From the NCBI GenBank assembly GCA_030549495.1, contig JAUIRK010000333.1:1-64000 (forward strand): a stretch of 64,000 bases of DNA, given 5' to 3'. How positions within the stretch are numbered: position 1 is the stretch's first letter; every line of letters begins with the position of its first letter. Positions 20,117 to 31,930 of the stretch are shown one piece after another. The position numbers were made by a program, and so were the translations under genes. The notes under the pieces are model-generated. The model was given only the letters and a program-made list of their open reading frames with translations, had not been told where the DNA came from and searched no databases. The stretch comes from Nectonema munidae. Lineage: Eukaryota; Nematomorpha; Nectonematoida; Nectonematidae.

Positions 20117-22636
20117 TTACAAGGCCGAGCAAAGCTTCACAAATTTTGAAGGTACCAACAACCTTATGAGTTTGATTTGACGATTGAGCTTTTTAATAAC
20201 ACGCAGGTACTTTGATTTTTTTTGTAAAAGCTGCTTTTTGAGAGCTCGGCAGGCAAGAAATGTGATTACTTCATCGGATAAGCTTTCAAGGTTTGAATAA
20301 TGGATAAGTGAACGATAATTGAGGATAATTTCTAAAATCTTTTGAAAAATCATAAAATCAATGTCATTGTGATTTGTTATGCAAATTTTAAAAAGGGATA
20401 AAAACGTAACAAGAAGAAATCCTATAACAGAAAAATAATTGTGAATATTCTTCAAGACGGAAAATTCGCTACACACATTCTCGTCAAAGAAGATCTTACG
20501 AAATCTAAAGCGGATAAATTTTTTCAACTTATCAAAAATTAGTCTGATGTCATCGAAAGTAGAAGAATTGTGATCAAAGGTGAACGTGCAAAAGGAATCA
20601 GCATTATCTACAGTATATTTTGAATGGTCAAAAAAAATTGACGGTTCGGAAGCGTTTATAACATATCCACACCACAGTACTTCATGGTAAAGACTGTTAG
20701 ATACATCAGATAACATCTCAATTTTGGTGCGATTGACTGACAAATTATATTTACCCGAATATTCTAGCGAATCAAATAACGCTTTAAATCTAATTATATT
20801 TTTTTTCTGAGAACTGATAAATATATAATCATCTACATTTCGAACGAGTAAATCATTTTGGCAAATGAAAATTTTTCTTTCAATATGGCCGTAGTATAAG
20901 TTACAAAGAACGGATGAAGCAGGAGAGCCTTGAGGAATTCCTGAAATAAGCCTGTAAAATCGGGAGCCTTTGAGATATACCGAATTAAAAATTAAGCCCT
21001 TTAAAATATTTAAGACTTCTTGGCACGAAATTTGACAAACAGAAATTATTTTTAGACAACTTTTAGACAAAATTTTAAATGTATCTTTTGAAAAACCTAA
21101 ACAAATAATCTTTGTTTTAAGGGTTTTCTTTGTGTCATATAAACTATATTTGATTATTTTAAAGGGCGCATACTGCTTAATAATCCTTTCAATGATATCA
21201 TACAATCTTCGCTGATCTATGGAATAAAAACAATTTTTTAAATCAATTTTATGATAATGAAAACCCAATTTTTGGGAAACATGTGGAAGATTTTTGCTAA
21301 TAAAAAGAGACCATTTTTCTTCGAAAGTTTTTGAGTAAGTAACACCATATCCTACTAAACTCGAATCTATTCTTATAATCGCGTTAAGTATACTGGTCAT
21401 CAACTTTATAGAGAGATAATTATTTCTAGATTTAGAAATTAATCTAAGTGTTGTGGTCTTTGGAATGAATCTAACTTCAAATTTAAAAACGTCACAGTTC
21501 AAAGAAGTTGGATCTAATTCTCTTAAAATATTGTTCTCCGTTTCAAGGACAAGTTGTAAATTTTCAATTAAAACCCAGATATTTCTTGGAAACACTTGCA
21601 TAATATTTGAACTCTTAGAATCAGTTAGGTAAAAATATTTATTTATTATTTCAAAAACGTATGAAAACAAAATCCAATAGAAAAAGTTGTAAACAAAGTT
21701 TTTATCATGAGATAAATCTTCGCAAACTCCATAACACAATGGCCTGGTATATTTGAAGAAAATTTCGAAAGAAAAAGATGCTTTTCCGGGTAAATTAAGA
21801 TAAGAATTTAATTTTTTCAGGAAATTTTTTTTATTATAATTACAACCCCAAAGTGCCTTTGGTACTACCTTTATTAAAATACATTTTATAAAATCAAAGA
21901 GCTCATTAGGAGATAATTTTAATGATAACAACCTTTTAATTTGTAAAGATTTATCTTTTGAATGAGAATTCAAATTAGAAGAAGGATACTTACTATTAAA
22001 ATAATTATTATAGTTAAATTTAGAATGATTTTTAATGAAAATTTCTAAATTATGCAGAATTTTGTTATTTGAAAATTTATTACATTTTTGATATTGATTT
22101 TGATGAATTTTATGGTAAAAATAACTACTACGATGATTTTCTTTTTTAATTTTATCTAATGAAAAAACTTTAAGAGCCTTCTTAAAATAAAATATATTTC
22201 TTGGTCTAATAAACTTTCTCAACCTTAAGGATAAATACAATTTATCTTTAGAAGAATTGGTATCTTCATTAATCAAAATATAATTCCCTTCAAAGTTTAC
22301 AAAAATTTTACACGCAAAATTAACAAAAGATCGAATATTTTTAGGTAAGAGTTCTAGAAAACAAGATAAATTTGAAGAAAGTGATTGATATTGAGAATCA
22401 GATAAAAACTTTTTTAAATTTTGATCAATATTAAAAGAAGTATTAGACATTGGTGAAAAAGGCATATGAGCAGAATAGCAAATAAAAGAATTTATATTAA
22501 AAAAGTTGGGTTCCCATTCATCTTTAACAAATCTAGATAAAAACTCTTTAAGGGTAAAGACGTATCGATAGGATAATTTCAAATTGTTACTACATTTAAA
22601 AAAATTATCACTATTAACAACACCTAAGCAAAGCAT
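20117..22636 (-). CDS. TERT: Telomerase reverse transcriptase (TERT)
   Basis: A complete intronless 839-residue open frame encoding the catalytic subunit of telomerase, which copies an RNA template onto chromosome ends in the nucleus. Domains in order: a poorly conserved N-terminus (1-160), an Asn/Ser/Lys-rich linker (165-235), an RNA-binding domain with ALWGCNYNKKNFLKKLNSYL (261-280) and the T motif FFYWILFSYVFEIINKYFYL (318-337), then the reverse transcriptase. In the RT are motif 1/2 VRFIPKTTTLRLISKSR (388-404), motif A YHKIDLKNCFYSID (461-474; Asp465), motif B' SGIPQGSPASSVLC (565-578), motif C RNVDDYIFIS (599-608; Asp602, Asp603), motif D NRTKIEML (635-642) and the TERT-specific motif E LWCGYVI (654-660). 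A C-terminal thumb extension follows. All three catalytic aspartates are present. The start is the first ATG after an in-frame stop. A true TEN domain cannot be confirmed by eye. Confidence 0.97.
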   Translation of the reverse strand: MLCLGVVNSDNFFKCSNNLKLSYRYVFTLKEFLSRFVKDEWEPNFFNINSFICYSAHMPFSPMSNTSFNIDQNLKKFLSDSQYQSLSSNLSCFLELLPKNIRSFVNFACKIFVNFEGNYILINEDTNSSKDKLYLSLRLRKFIRPRNIFYFKKALKVFSLDKIKKENHRSSYFYHKIHQNQYQKCNKFSNNKILHNLEIFIKNHSKFNYNNYFNSKYPSSNLNSHSKDKSLQIKRLLSLKLSPNELFDFIKCILIKVVPKALWGCNYNKKNFLKKLNSYLNLPGKASFSFEIFFKYTRPLCYGVCEDLSHDKNFVYNFFYWILFSYVFEIINKYFYLTDSKSSNIMQVFPRNIWVLIENLQLVLETENNILRELDPTSLNCDVFKFEVRFIPKTTTLRLISKSRNNYLSIKLMTSILNAIIRIDSSLVGYGVTYSKTFEEKWSLFISKNLPHVSQKLGFHYHKIDLKNCFYSIDQRRLYDIIERIIKQYAPFKIIKYSLYDTKKTLKTKIICLGFSKDTFKILSKSCLKIISVCQISCQEVLNILKGLIFNSVYLKGSRFYRLISGIPQGSPASSVLCNLYYGHIERKIFICQNDLLVRNVDDYIFISSQKKNIIRFKALFDSLEYSGKYNLSVNRTKIEMLSDVSNSLYHEVLWCGYVINASEPSIFFDHSKYTVDNADSFCTFTFDHNSSTFDDIRLIFDKLKKFIRFRFRKIFFDENVCSEFSVLKNIHNYFSVIGFLLVTFLSLFKICITNHNDIDFMIFQKILEIILNYRSLIHYSNLESLSDEVITFLACRALKKQLLQKKSKYLRVIKKLNRQIKLIRLLVPSKFVKLCSAL

Positions 22637-23345
22637 GTTATTTTAGTATAAGTATAGAAATTTCATAAAAATAATATCAAAAATTAATAAATGAATAGAT
22701 TTGAACTTTAAATAATGGAACAAAAAAAATTAAAAAATATTATATTTAATTAAATAAAATTATAATTTAATTTTCTATTGATATATAAATCATTTTGCAA
22801 ACATTATTTTAATTTAAAACATGAAATATTCTTAGACATACTTTATTTTCACATGGTAATTACTGAAAAATAAGTAGATATTATTTGCATGTTTGTATTG
22901 AACACAATTATATTATTACATGATTGTATCAGACCGAATTTGCAAACTTGCTACTGTATTCTATTAAATGAGTGTATGTTCTATATATAATATGATTATT
23001 TTATTTATATTATATGTATATTGCATTCGAATTCACATCTTATACTAAACGTACATGTTGTTTTCTTGAATAGTATGAATTTTGTTGAATAAACAGTAGC
23101 TAGCATAGATGTTCTATTTTAGCAAAAATAAAATCTTGATTTATTTATTTTTTTTTGGTTTAAACTACAGTTCCATTTGAATGTTTTTCTAATGACTTTA
23201 AAGGGGCAATTTCAGTATCTTCATCAGGTTACTGCAACATTTCCAGAGTCAACGAAAAATATAGTCGATTTCCTTTTGTCTTTTCATGCCAGGATTGCAT
23301 TGTCTTAAACCTTTTACAACATATAATTATACATCAAGAAATCTC
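22637..23345. other. TERT upstream region, no gene
   Basis: Very AT-rich (22640-23140) and without recognised coding sequence. The TERT-TFB1M promoter should lie here, but I see no diagnostic core element in the AT-rich background. No SL acceptor can be identified by eye either. Confidence 0.4.
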
Positions 23346-23620
23346 CATTTTAATTAACAAAATAGAACCAATCCTTATCGCACACCAAAATCTTATTCCA
23401 CCCACACCTCTTAATTAATTATACTCTTATCATCCTTTACTTTATATACTGAACACAAATACTGCATACAATTTTCTACTAGAATACTAGAATTCCACAA
23501 TATTTCTTCAACTAAACTCCACGCAATCATCAAATCCCAAAGTCTAGCAACCTGCAAGCATATCAGCCAAAAGTGCTTAGAGATTTCCTCACTCACTCAC
23601 TCACTCTCCATAGAGTTGCT
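23346..23620 (+). mobile_element. 5'-truncated LINE 3' end with (ACTC)n tail
   Basis: The sequence ending gcaacctgcaagcatatcag ... gatttcctcactcactcactcactc is homologous to the complement of 49240-49420, the 3' end of the long minus-strand LINE. It is therefore a truncated copy of the same R1/LOA-like family, inserted on the plus strand. Its tail is a 4-bp tandem repeat rather than poly(A). Confidence 0.8.
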
Positions 23621-23779
23621 TTTCAATACAACTTCTATTTAACTCCTGACTTATAAAATGGCTGTCTTGTTCTATATCAAAGTAGTATTTTGAGTTTTTT
23701 TTTTTGGAATCTTATTTTCTAATTCTAATATATAGTTAACGGCGTTCGTTGTATAATATAAATTTCAATTCCTCTTCTC

Positions 23780-25960
23780 GTTTTTTTTTTGTGTTTGCTC
23801 GATAGATGAGGAAATACAATCTGTAATTAATTCAGCTAAGTTAGGTGGGATTAAATCCTTATTATGTAGGGAAGTTTCTAAAGATAGTTTGGCTAAAGCC
23901 CTAATGTTTTTGGTTGATACATATAGTAATGATGATTTTTCAAAGTTGAATCAAAAATTAGATAATATTACTTCTAATCTTAATGATCTTAAGAGCAATA
24001 ATAATCTAGTTAGTACCTCTCCGGAGTTCGAAAGTACATACCCCACTTATTCTTCAATTGTAAAAAAAGGATTGAATTTTTCACATAATGATATTTTGAT
24101 TATTTTTCTGACAAAAAGCAGCATGTCATAGATTCACTTAAACATACACAAGTTGTCAAGTCGAAACAGATAAAAAGTAAGATTATTGCTAAGTTTCCTG
24201 ATAAAGAAAGTAAAAAGAATGCAGAAGTTAGTTTATCCAAGAATAATATTAAGTTCGATGTTTTTAACTCTAGACTAGTCAGATTTTTTATTAATTCAAA
24301 TTGTGATCTTTCTGATGATAAATTCAAGTCTCTTTTGATAGAGAAAAACGAAATAAAGCTAGATGACATAATTAGTATAACTAAAATCAAAAATAAAATC
24401 ATGTAAAAAGTTTCAATACATTTTACGGCTTTCTAATGAGGGTATTAAAAAAATAGTATTCAAGGAAGAATTTTTTTCATGAACTATAGTTTTCCTTTAA
24501 TAGTTTTCAAACCTAAGATCAAAAGATGCTATCTTTGTCAATATTATGGCCATTGGAATCATGAATGCAATGGTGTTGGAAAGACTAAATGTAGATTTTG
24601 TAACAGTCTTGAACATACTACCTCTGCGTGTTCAACAAACATAGAAAAATAAAGTCAATGTAAAGATTCTAATCATAAATGTTTCAGTGAGAACTGTTTA
24701 AGTTTCAAACAAAAACGTGATGAAATGAGCGCAAATTTGTATAATAGTTTAAATAATATTATCAGTGGTGATGAATTTTAGTTTTTTAACTAATTCTAGC
24801 CTTTTATTACAGTCTTCTCATGAAGCATTAGATTTAAATATTCAACACGAACAAGATCTCTTAGATGATATGTCCTTTAATAATTTTGAAAATTCTTTGC
24901 AATGTAGATCCGAAGTTGTATATGATATCAATAATTTTTGTCTTCCATACGATTTGAATATTATAAGTCTTAATATTTTTTCTTTGAAAAATAAGTTTTC
25001 ACAGTTGGATATATTACTCAATGAGATCAATTGTAATTCATCTCAACTCATTTCTATCGTATGCTTACAGGAAACCTGGTTGTCTGATAAATTATCTCAC
25101 TTATGTTCGATAGATGGTTATTTTTTTTAAAATCAGGAATCTAAATTTACAACACATGGCGGATTGGGTTTTTATATTAATAAAATGCTTTCTTATGAAG
25201 TTATTTCTCTCCCTATGGATGATTTTTCTTTTGAAATATTCACAATTTGTATTCATCTTTCCAACGGTAAGAGATTTTTGATTTGAAATATCTATCGTCA
25301 TCCTGTTTATTTTTACGATAAGCCCGACGATTTTGAAAAACTTATCTGTTACCTTGAGATTCATTATTCAAACATTGTCATAATTTTTACTGGTGATTTT
25401 AATTTCAATCTTTAACTTTAATTGTTCCTCTGTGAAATCTTTCTTTGATGTTTTCTATTCTCATTCATTCTTTCCTACCATAACTAAAAAAACTTCTGCC
25501 TCTTCTCAAACCTTACTGGATAATTTTTTTATACATAGCTCATCTTTTGACTATAAGAGTTTTATAGTTGAAACATGTATTTCCGATCATTATCCAATTA
25601 TTTTATCTCTGAAAACAGGTTTTTCCAATTACAAATCTTTAATTAAACGATATTTCAATTCTAGTAAATTCATTGATAAAGTGAAAGAATTTAATTGGCT
25701 TTCTTTGATCAATAGTTCTGTAAACCCTGAAAAATTGCTATAAGTTTTATCGAGAAATTTTCGAATGATATTAAGCTCAAGCAACTGCCCTTTTTTCTCC
25801 TGTTTTAACTACTTTGACCAAAACGAAATACCAAACACATAAATATAATAAATTAAAATTTACCCATAATTGTGTTGCATTTTTAACTTTGTTTTCATGA
25901 ATATAAAGTTAACCATGCTTTGAGTGAAGAATAGGTAGAAAATTTTTAAGATGTCTGGTT
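23780..25960 (+). mobile_element. Non-LTR retrotransposon: ORF1 with zinc knuckles and ORF2 endonuclease
   Basis: ORF1 runs in broken frames from about 23790 to 24680. A helical N-part (KLNQKLDNITSNLNDLKSNN) is followed by two CCHC knuckles, CYLCQYYGHWNHEC and CRFCNSLEHTTSAC, near 24525-24640. ORF2 (24765-25743) carries endonuclease motifs: ISLNIFSLKNKFSQLDILLN, IVCLQETWLSD, LGFYINK, then NIYRHPV and IIFTGDFNFN, LLDNFFIH and CISDHYPIIL. Several stops and frame changes occur (for example near 25130 and 25415). Sequence ends in the linker after the endonuclease and no RT domain follows, so this copy is 3'-deleted. The endonuclease type resembles the LINE at 14980 (CR1/Jockey-like). Confidence 0.78.
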
Positions 25961-25964
25961 CACC

Positions 25965-27085
25965 AGAAGCAAAACCTTTAGGACCAGGTGGCACAGTTAT
26001 AGATTAGAGTTCTTCCACGTGTGCTCGTAAAAGGCTCCCAACTATACTCTACTTGATCTGATGAAATCAAGTTATCATTTGAATCAAAACTAAAAAAAAT
26101 ACTAAAAGTTTCATTCGAAGAACGAACGTGAACTATGTTCTTATTCCATGGGTAAGAACAAATAAAATTGCACTAAAAACAGAGAGAAGACGACTTTGAA
26201 GAAAATAATGATCAAATGATATTACAATGACAAAATTATTTGATTTCAGCAGAGATGAAACAAAAATTATATTTTGAAGTGAATGAAAGCCAAGTCAAGG
26301 TTATTTATGTATTACCAATTGAACGCTGCTACTTCATACTTCAAACACACCCGCTTCCATTTCATTTGGTTTACTAATTTTATAGATAGATGCCATCTTT
26401 TTTGATAATATAGATTATCATGCAAAGGAACTTACAATTTTGAACACAATACCAAACATATACATTTTGAAATTTCGCATAATGGTTTTATGAATAAAAA
26501 TTTTGTAATGAGGGTTCACAATGTGTAAACAATTTTGAAGCGAGTTGTTTCAAGGTCAAACTGTCTGAGTATCATGAAATTAAATGATGCACTCTTGATT
26601 ATGACACAGCATAAAATAAAGGCGGAAAACCCTAAATTGATGTGCAACAAGATTTACAATTGCTGTATTATGGAGAAAGTTGTGCCTAAAGGGATCCGGT
26701 TCGAATTCACTAACGACCAAAAAATTTAATACAAAAACTTTTTTTTTGTTTTTTAATTTTGATTTTGAAAAATAAATGACAATTTTAACTTTTTTTTACA
26801 TTTTTAGGTCAATTAAATTTGTTATAACTCATTTGTGTATGTGGAGTAAATTGCCATATCTCCGTCATCGATGCTATACTAAAATTGTCCGTAATCCGAA
26901 GGTTAATTAAAGTATTAATTCACAATATATTAGTGATGTTGTTTATATAACTTTTTTTCTAGTGCGTGGAAAAACTTATTTCCACTGCTTCATAAAACAA
27001 ATTTCAGTTTAAGTGAACTACAATGAATTTGTTTGATATCCCATTTTTTTAATTGTCTTCTGAATCCTAAAAATTGAATTATAAT
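25965..27085. other. No gene recognised
   Basis: AT-rich. A short GC-richer patch at 25949-26045 reads MSGSPEAKPLGPGGTVID before a stop and resembles no family I can name. Confidence 0.4.
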
Positions 27086-27089
27086 TAAA

Positions 27090-27590
27090 TAGATGGATGG
27101 TGCAAACTTGTCTCAGCCTTGCGTTTACGTACAATATGTATATGACAAAAACGTTTTACGAAACTCAGCATTAGAACAACTGCAAAAGAAACATTTGACA
27201 AAGTGAAATTTTTTTTAAGCACATGGTATTAAGTCGAAATCTGGCTAAGCAAAATTTCAAGATGTAATTGGTACCCAGTGCGCGAGCCATAAAACCATAC
27301 CCGATGAGTTGAAAAATCAAGAATTTGATATCCGTTTTCGTATATTTCTATCATTTTTAGTGAACATATTTGAATATATGAATTCTTTTAGACTTGCGCT
27401 GCAAGGAAAGGAGATCAGAGTACTCCATTGTAATAAAAAAAAACGACAGCTTTTCAAATGAAGCTCGAATAATTGTATTCTTTGATAAGGGAAATTTTGC
27501 TCGATTTTCGAACATATTTGTTGATGAAAATAAGATTTTCATTAATAAAAATGTTCTGGAGTCCATACAAAACTGTGTAGCATACTAAGA
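27090..27590 (+). mobile_element. hAT transposase fragment (SCAND3/ZBED-like)
   Basis: Plus-strand pieces in different frames recall the hAT family that also lies at 1235-2500: CVYVQYVYDKNVLRNS, then ASHKTIPDEL, then FLVNIFEYMNSFRLALQGKE (family: LxDIFxxLNxLNLxLQGK) and NEARIIVFFDKGNFARFSNI. The catalytic centre is deleted. Assignment rests mainly on the LQGKE block. Confidence 0.5.
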
Positions 27591-27639
27591 AATTTTACGT
27601 TAAGCATACCATAACGATTTATTCATATCTCAGCATAGC

Positions 27640-30560
27640 CAAATTTTACCACAAACTACTTCTTCACACTTATTCCCTCAAACTTCAAATCCTTACTCTT
27701 CTGCTCTCTCTACTCCCAACCTTCCTTAAACCACCCCATACCTAACAACTTCTCTCAATCACCTACACAAATCAAACATAACATAGACAACAACCACCAC
27801 ATAGTTATATCCACAGACTTAAATGCTAGATCCTACCTCTGGGACATAAAATCAAATACACGAGGCCCACTCACAATCTAGCAATAGCAGACATCGATAA
27901 ATCTCCAACCTTTAGACGACTGCATCTAAACAACATATATCAATCGCACAGCGATTTAACAATCATTTCCAACGAAACAAGAAATATAATTCACAACTGG
28001 CGCATTTCAGACATCCCATTCTCCTCGGACCAGACATACTGAACCTTTCAAATCAACCTCACTACTAAATTCTTAAAAATTCCAAATCCTAATTATTGCA
28101 AACAAATATTCTGGACAACATTCCTTCATAATCTTAAATCTAAGCTAGACAACATCACCCTGACCACAGATACAACAAACAATCTTAAAACATCTGCTCT
28201 TCAACTTAACAAGTCCATCACAGCAAGCATTCACGCCGCAACTCCAACAAACCAGCTTCCTAGAAGACAGCACGCTCATTTTTGGAACCGTACTTTAAAC
28301 AACCTCAAACAACAATTACGCAAATCTCTAAAAAATCTAAGGAAAACCAACTCTCACAATAATATTCAACATTACTTCCTCCTCAAAACTCAATATCAGT
28401 CAGAAATTAAAAAAGCTAAAAAAACAAGCCTGGAAATATTTTTGTAATCAGACTCCAACAAACCCATGGTCAATCATCAACAAACTTATGCAGAAAAAAC
28501 ATACAGCATCACTCTCTAATCTTCTTTCAAATAATCAAGATTCAATATTTATCAACCACCCTTCACTCAACAATTTATTTCCCGCCGACACTAATGTAAC
28601 TGACAATATTACCCATACACTTATTAGAATGGAAACAATAACATTTCTACTAAATAACACCATTAACTCACACCCAGAAATCATAATCAAAGAGCAAAAC
28701 AAAACCATACATTCCATGAAAACCAAATCTTCTAGCAGCCCTGACTTCATCTCCATTAAACATGTGAAAAAAGCCTACCACATACTCCACCCTCTTCTTT
28801 TAAACATCTTCAACGCCTGTCAACTAAACTATTTCCCAAATATTTGGAAAATATCCAAACTAGTGCTAATCCCCAAACCAAATCGCAACCATAATTCAAT
28901 CAAAAACTGGCGACCAATTTCTCTATTACCAACCCTAGGCAATATTACCGAAAAAATTCTACGAAAGCGCATAATTCATTACATCCTCAAAAATAACCGA
29001 ATACACCCGAATCAATTCCCATATTTACCAAATAAAAACACCGAATTGGCCTTATCTCGCCTAACTCTTTACCTAGATAAAACACTAAATAACCAAAATA
29101 TCGCAACAACCACATTTCTAGACATTGAAAATGCCTTCAACGCAGCATGGAACCCTGCAATCATCAACAACCTCATCAATAAAAAATTTCCTACATATAT
29201 AATCAAATTGGTAAACAACTATCTTCAAAAGCGCAATCTCATCTTGCTACACAACAACAATACATACATTCAGAAACTAAATCTCTCCACACCACAAGGA
29301 GGTAGCCTATCTGATATCCTATGGCTCCTCCTCATCAACCCCATTCTTAATTTTATCAACTCAGACTTTGCCCAATGCTACTCTGATGGCATCCTATTCA
29401 CCTTCTCAAATACACTACAACGAAACAACATCAATCGCACTGCTAATCTAATCACACAAATACAAAGAATGGCCACCAACTACAAAGTCGCCTTCAACTC
29501 AAGCAAACTATTATACACTTCACACGAAAAAGAATAACTCCACTACCACTGAAACTAAATACATCAACATCCCTCACTCCTGAATCACACATAAAATATC
29601 TAGGCGTCACATTTCAATCGAATCTAAAATTTACACTTCATCGCAAAAACATATACACAAAACTCTCACTAACCCTATTCTCTCTCAGAAAGACTATATC
29701 ATATAAATGGGGTCTTAATCCAAAAATCTCAAAGTACATCTACACACCTATCATACTTCCGGTCATACAATATGGCTTACTTGCCTGGGGAAGCTTACTC
29801 AAATTCCAAAACTCACTAACCCACCTCAACAAAATACATCGCATATGCTTACTCACAATCACAAACGCATTTCACACTACTTCTACAGCAAAACTTGAAC
29901 TTCTTATACATACTCTACCCTTACACCTAAACCTAAGGAAAAACATAATTAAAAAATATCTTACTACCTTCCACTCTACACCAGCTCCACATAACTTCAC
30001 GAACTTTTCTCAACTCACACCTCGCCTTCGCTCACCTTTTTCAATTCCCTTCTTGAACAATATATGCCACAACTTACTCACTACCAAGTTTTACCACAAC
30101 TATACCCATATTCCCTTGTCCACCCATCGAAATCCACCCCATACTCAACTCAAATATGCCCCCACAAATTCTTAGCACTCAACTCCATAAAACACCAACG
30201 CAATTCAAATGCACACCACCAACACTCAATTTTTAGCGACGGCTCAAAATCACGTAACTAAGCAACCGCTTCTTGCGCTTTTTTTAATCACAATACAAAT
30301 ATTCCTTTCTTCATACAACAAATGCAGACAGACAATAACACATCCGCATATGAAACTGAAGCCCTAGCACTCCTAATACCCCTATCTACTAAACTTCTTA
30401 TCATGCCCGAAAATCATTCAACACATCTCTCTCTTCCTTAATATAATAGAACCATTCCTCTCTATCCACCAACATTCAACGCCCCTCTTATCAAACACCA
30501 TTATATAACCATACACAAGCAACCTGAATCTTACTTTTCACCTCACTAAGCTTTCATACT
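27640..30560 (+). mobile_element. R1/LOA-like non-LTR retrotransposon ORF2 (decayed)
   Basis: A remnant with endonuclease, reverse transcriptase and RNase H parts in order. Endonuclease traces are VISTDLNARSYLWD (27810) and DIPFSSDQTY (28010). A linker with YFLLKTQYQSEIKKAKK precedes the RT frame 28488-29537 (349 codons), with motifs KNWRPISLLPTLGNITEKIL, FLDIENAFNAAW (motif A), LSTPQGGSLSDILW (motif B) and QCYSDGILF (motif C, where YADD has become YSDG, so the second catalytic Asp is lost). Frame changes follow. RNase H begins IFSDGSK (30232) and continues YETEALALL (30350). ORF1 is absent, so the copy is 5'-truncated. The related LINE at 49240-52850 keeps YSDD. Confidence 0.85.
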
Positions 30561-30561
30561 T

Positions 30562-31250
30562 CTATTTTATATCATAAATCCACTTCCCATCCTTACAAAT
30601 CCCCAAGTTAACAAAAAAAAATAATGATAAAATTTGAAGTCATTTTACGGAAAACCATAAGACAGAACTAATCTTAAACTTAAATTTGCCTATAAAATGA
30701 GAGAAATTTGATATATTCAAAAAATCAACTTACTTAAAACAGTATTTTTTGAAAATTAGTGATTTAGCTATGGTATGGTTTAAACAGACCGGCTAATACT
30801 GGTCTGTTTAAAACCTGCTGCAAAAAAGAACCTTAAATTACACCAAAAATACATATTGTAAACAAACGAAACTTAACTTACTTATATAACTTAATGTTTA
30901 AAAAAGGAAAATGACAATCCCACACTCTTTTCTACAGATGATGGATGAAAAATATTAATATAAAGATACAATAGAATCCTGTTGTTGGTGTGTTTTTGTT
31001 TTTGGCGAATCATAAATTTTTTGTGGTTACAGGCAAGTATATGTGATAACTTTAGGTAGTTTCAAAGTATCACTAAAAAGAAGAGAGTTATAATAAAACA
31101 GTTTTATAAAACTTCCTTTCTTTACGATGTTGCCAACTTTAAATTGTGTGATCACATGAACCACAGCTTTGATAATCAGGATAAACATTTTAAAAATTAA
31201 TATATTCTAAATCAAAAAAGGCTGTATCCTATAAAAATGCTGTCAAGCCT
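30562..31250. other. No gene; perfect palindrome at 30779-30812
   Basis: Contains TTTAAACAGACC, a 10-nt loop and GGTCTGTTTAAA, a 12-bp perfect inverted repeat able to form a hairpin. It might be the ends of a tiny element or chance. Nothing else is recognised. Confidence 0.45.
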
Positions 31251-31254
31251 TGTA

Positions 31255-31430
31255 TAGGCCAGCGCTTACCTGTTTTGATAAAGTAAAGGTACCGTAGGGT
31301 GTTTTCATCGAGAAGGCAGAATTGCGCCGCTGGTATCGAACTATGAAGAAAGTAGGCTTGATACGGCATCAGACACTTAACCTTGAGTTATCGAAACCCA
31401 GTACCTAACCAACCTTACTCATACTCCCAA
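31255..31430 (-). mobile_element. Diverged copy of the SINE-like repeat
   Basis: aaagtaggcttgatacggca and ccttgagttatcgaaaccc match, with substitutions, the block at 60190-60365 and the complement of 33900-34080. The B-box-like segment has decayed. Confidence 0.7.
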
Positions 31431-31604
31431 ATATTATAAAGTTAAGTCATTTAAGACTTATTCAATTTTTAATATGCAGACTTTCAAATATCTTTCTCCT
31501 AAAAATGAAAGTAAACACAGGATCAAGTCAATAAAGAAAACTTTCTTTAAATTCAACAAAGGCAGAGCTTGTGAATAAATCATAACATGAGGATTATTAA
31601 GAAA

Positions 31605-31930
31605 TTACTTAGTATCCGCTCCCAATTCCCAAATCATTAGGCAGCCATGGAATATGAATAATTTCATCATATACGAGAACACAATTTTCGTAGACGTCTC
31701 CTTCAAAGGTGTCGGAATTATTTCAGAAAACTTCCAGATCTCAATTAACATATTTGAAAGAAACGATTGTAACATCGTAGACCTGGAAACCCTGGCCATC
31801 ACCATCGGCCAGCTCATTTTCAACGAGCAATATTTCTCCTTTCAACGAGCAATATTTCTCATATTAGCTCAGAGGAAAATCCCCCCATCCAGATACCCGC
31901 AAGGCGGGGAAAGACACGAAGTGGAAATCT
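31605..31930 (-). pseudogene. Broken coding-like stretch, family unknown
   Basis: This block is richer in GC than its surroundings. The minus strand reads as protein-like segments (VENELADGDGQGFQVYDV; YENCVLVYDEIIHIPWLPND), but the frame is not intact. I cannot assign a family; a mobile-element protein is possible. A 21-bp direct duplication (ttcaacgagcaatatttctc, twice) lies at about 31818-31859. Confidence 0.35.

Noticed and set aside
19103-22636. TERT-TFB1M pair as a retrotransposed or fused gene
   Set aside because: The two frames are separate, each with its own start and stop. I see no poly(A) tract or target duplication next to the pair, so retroposition is possible but unsupported.
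20117-22636. LINE or group II intron reverse transcriptase instead of TERT
   Set aside because: The T motif, the WCG motif E and the LVRNVDDYIF form of motif C are TERT-specific, and no endonuclease, RNase H or maturase domain is present.
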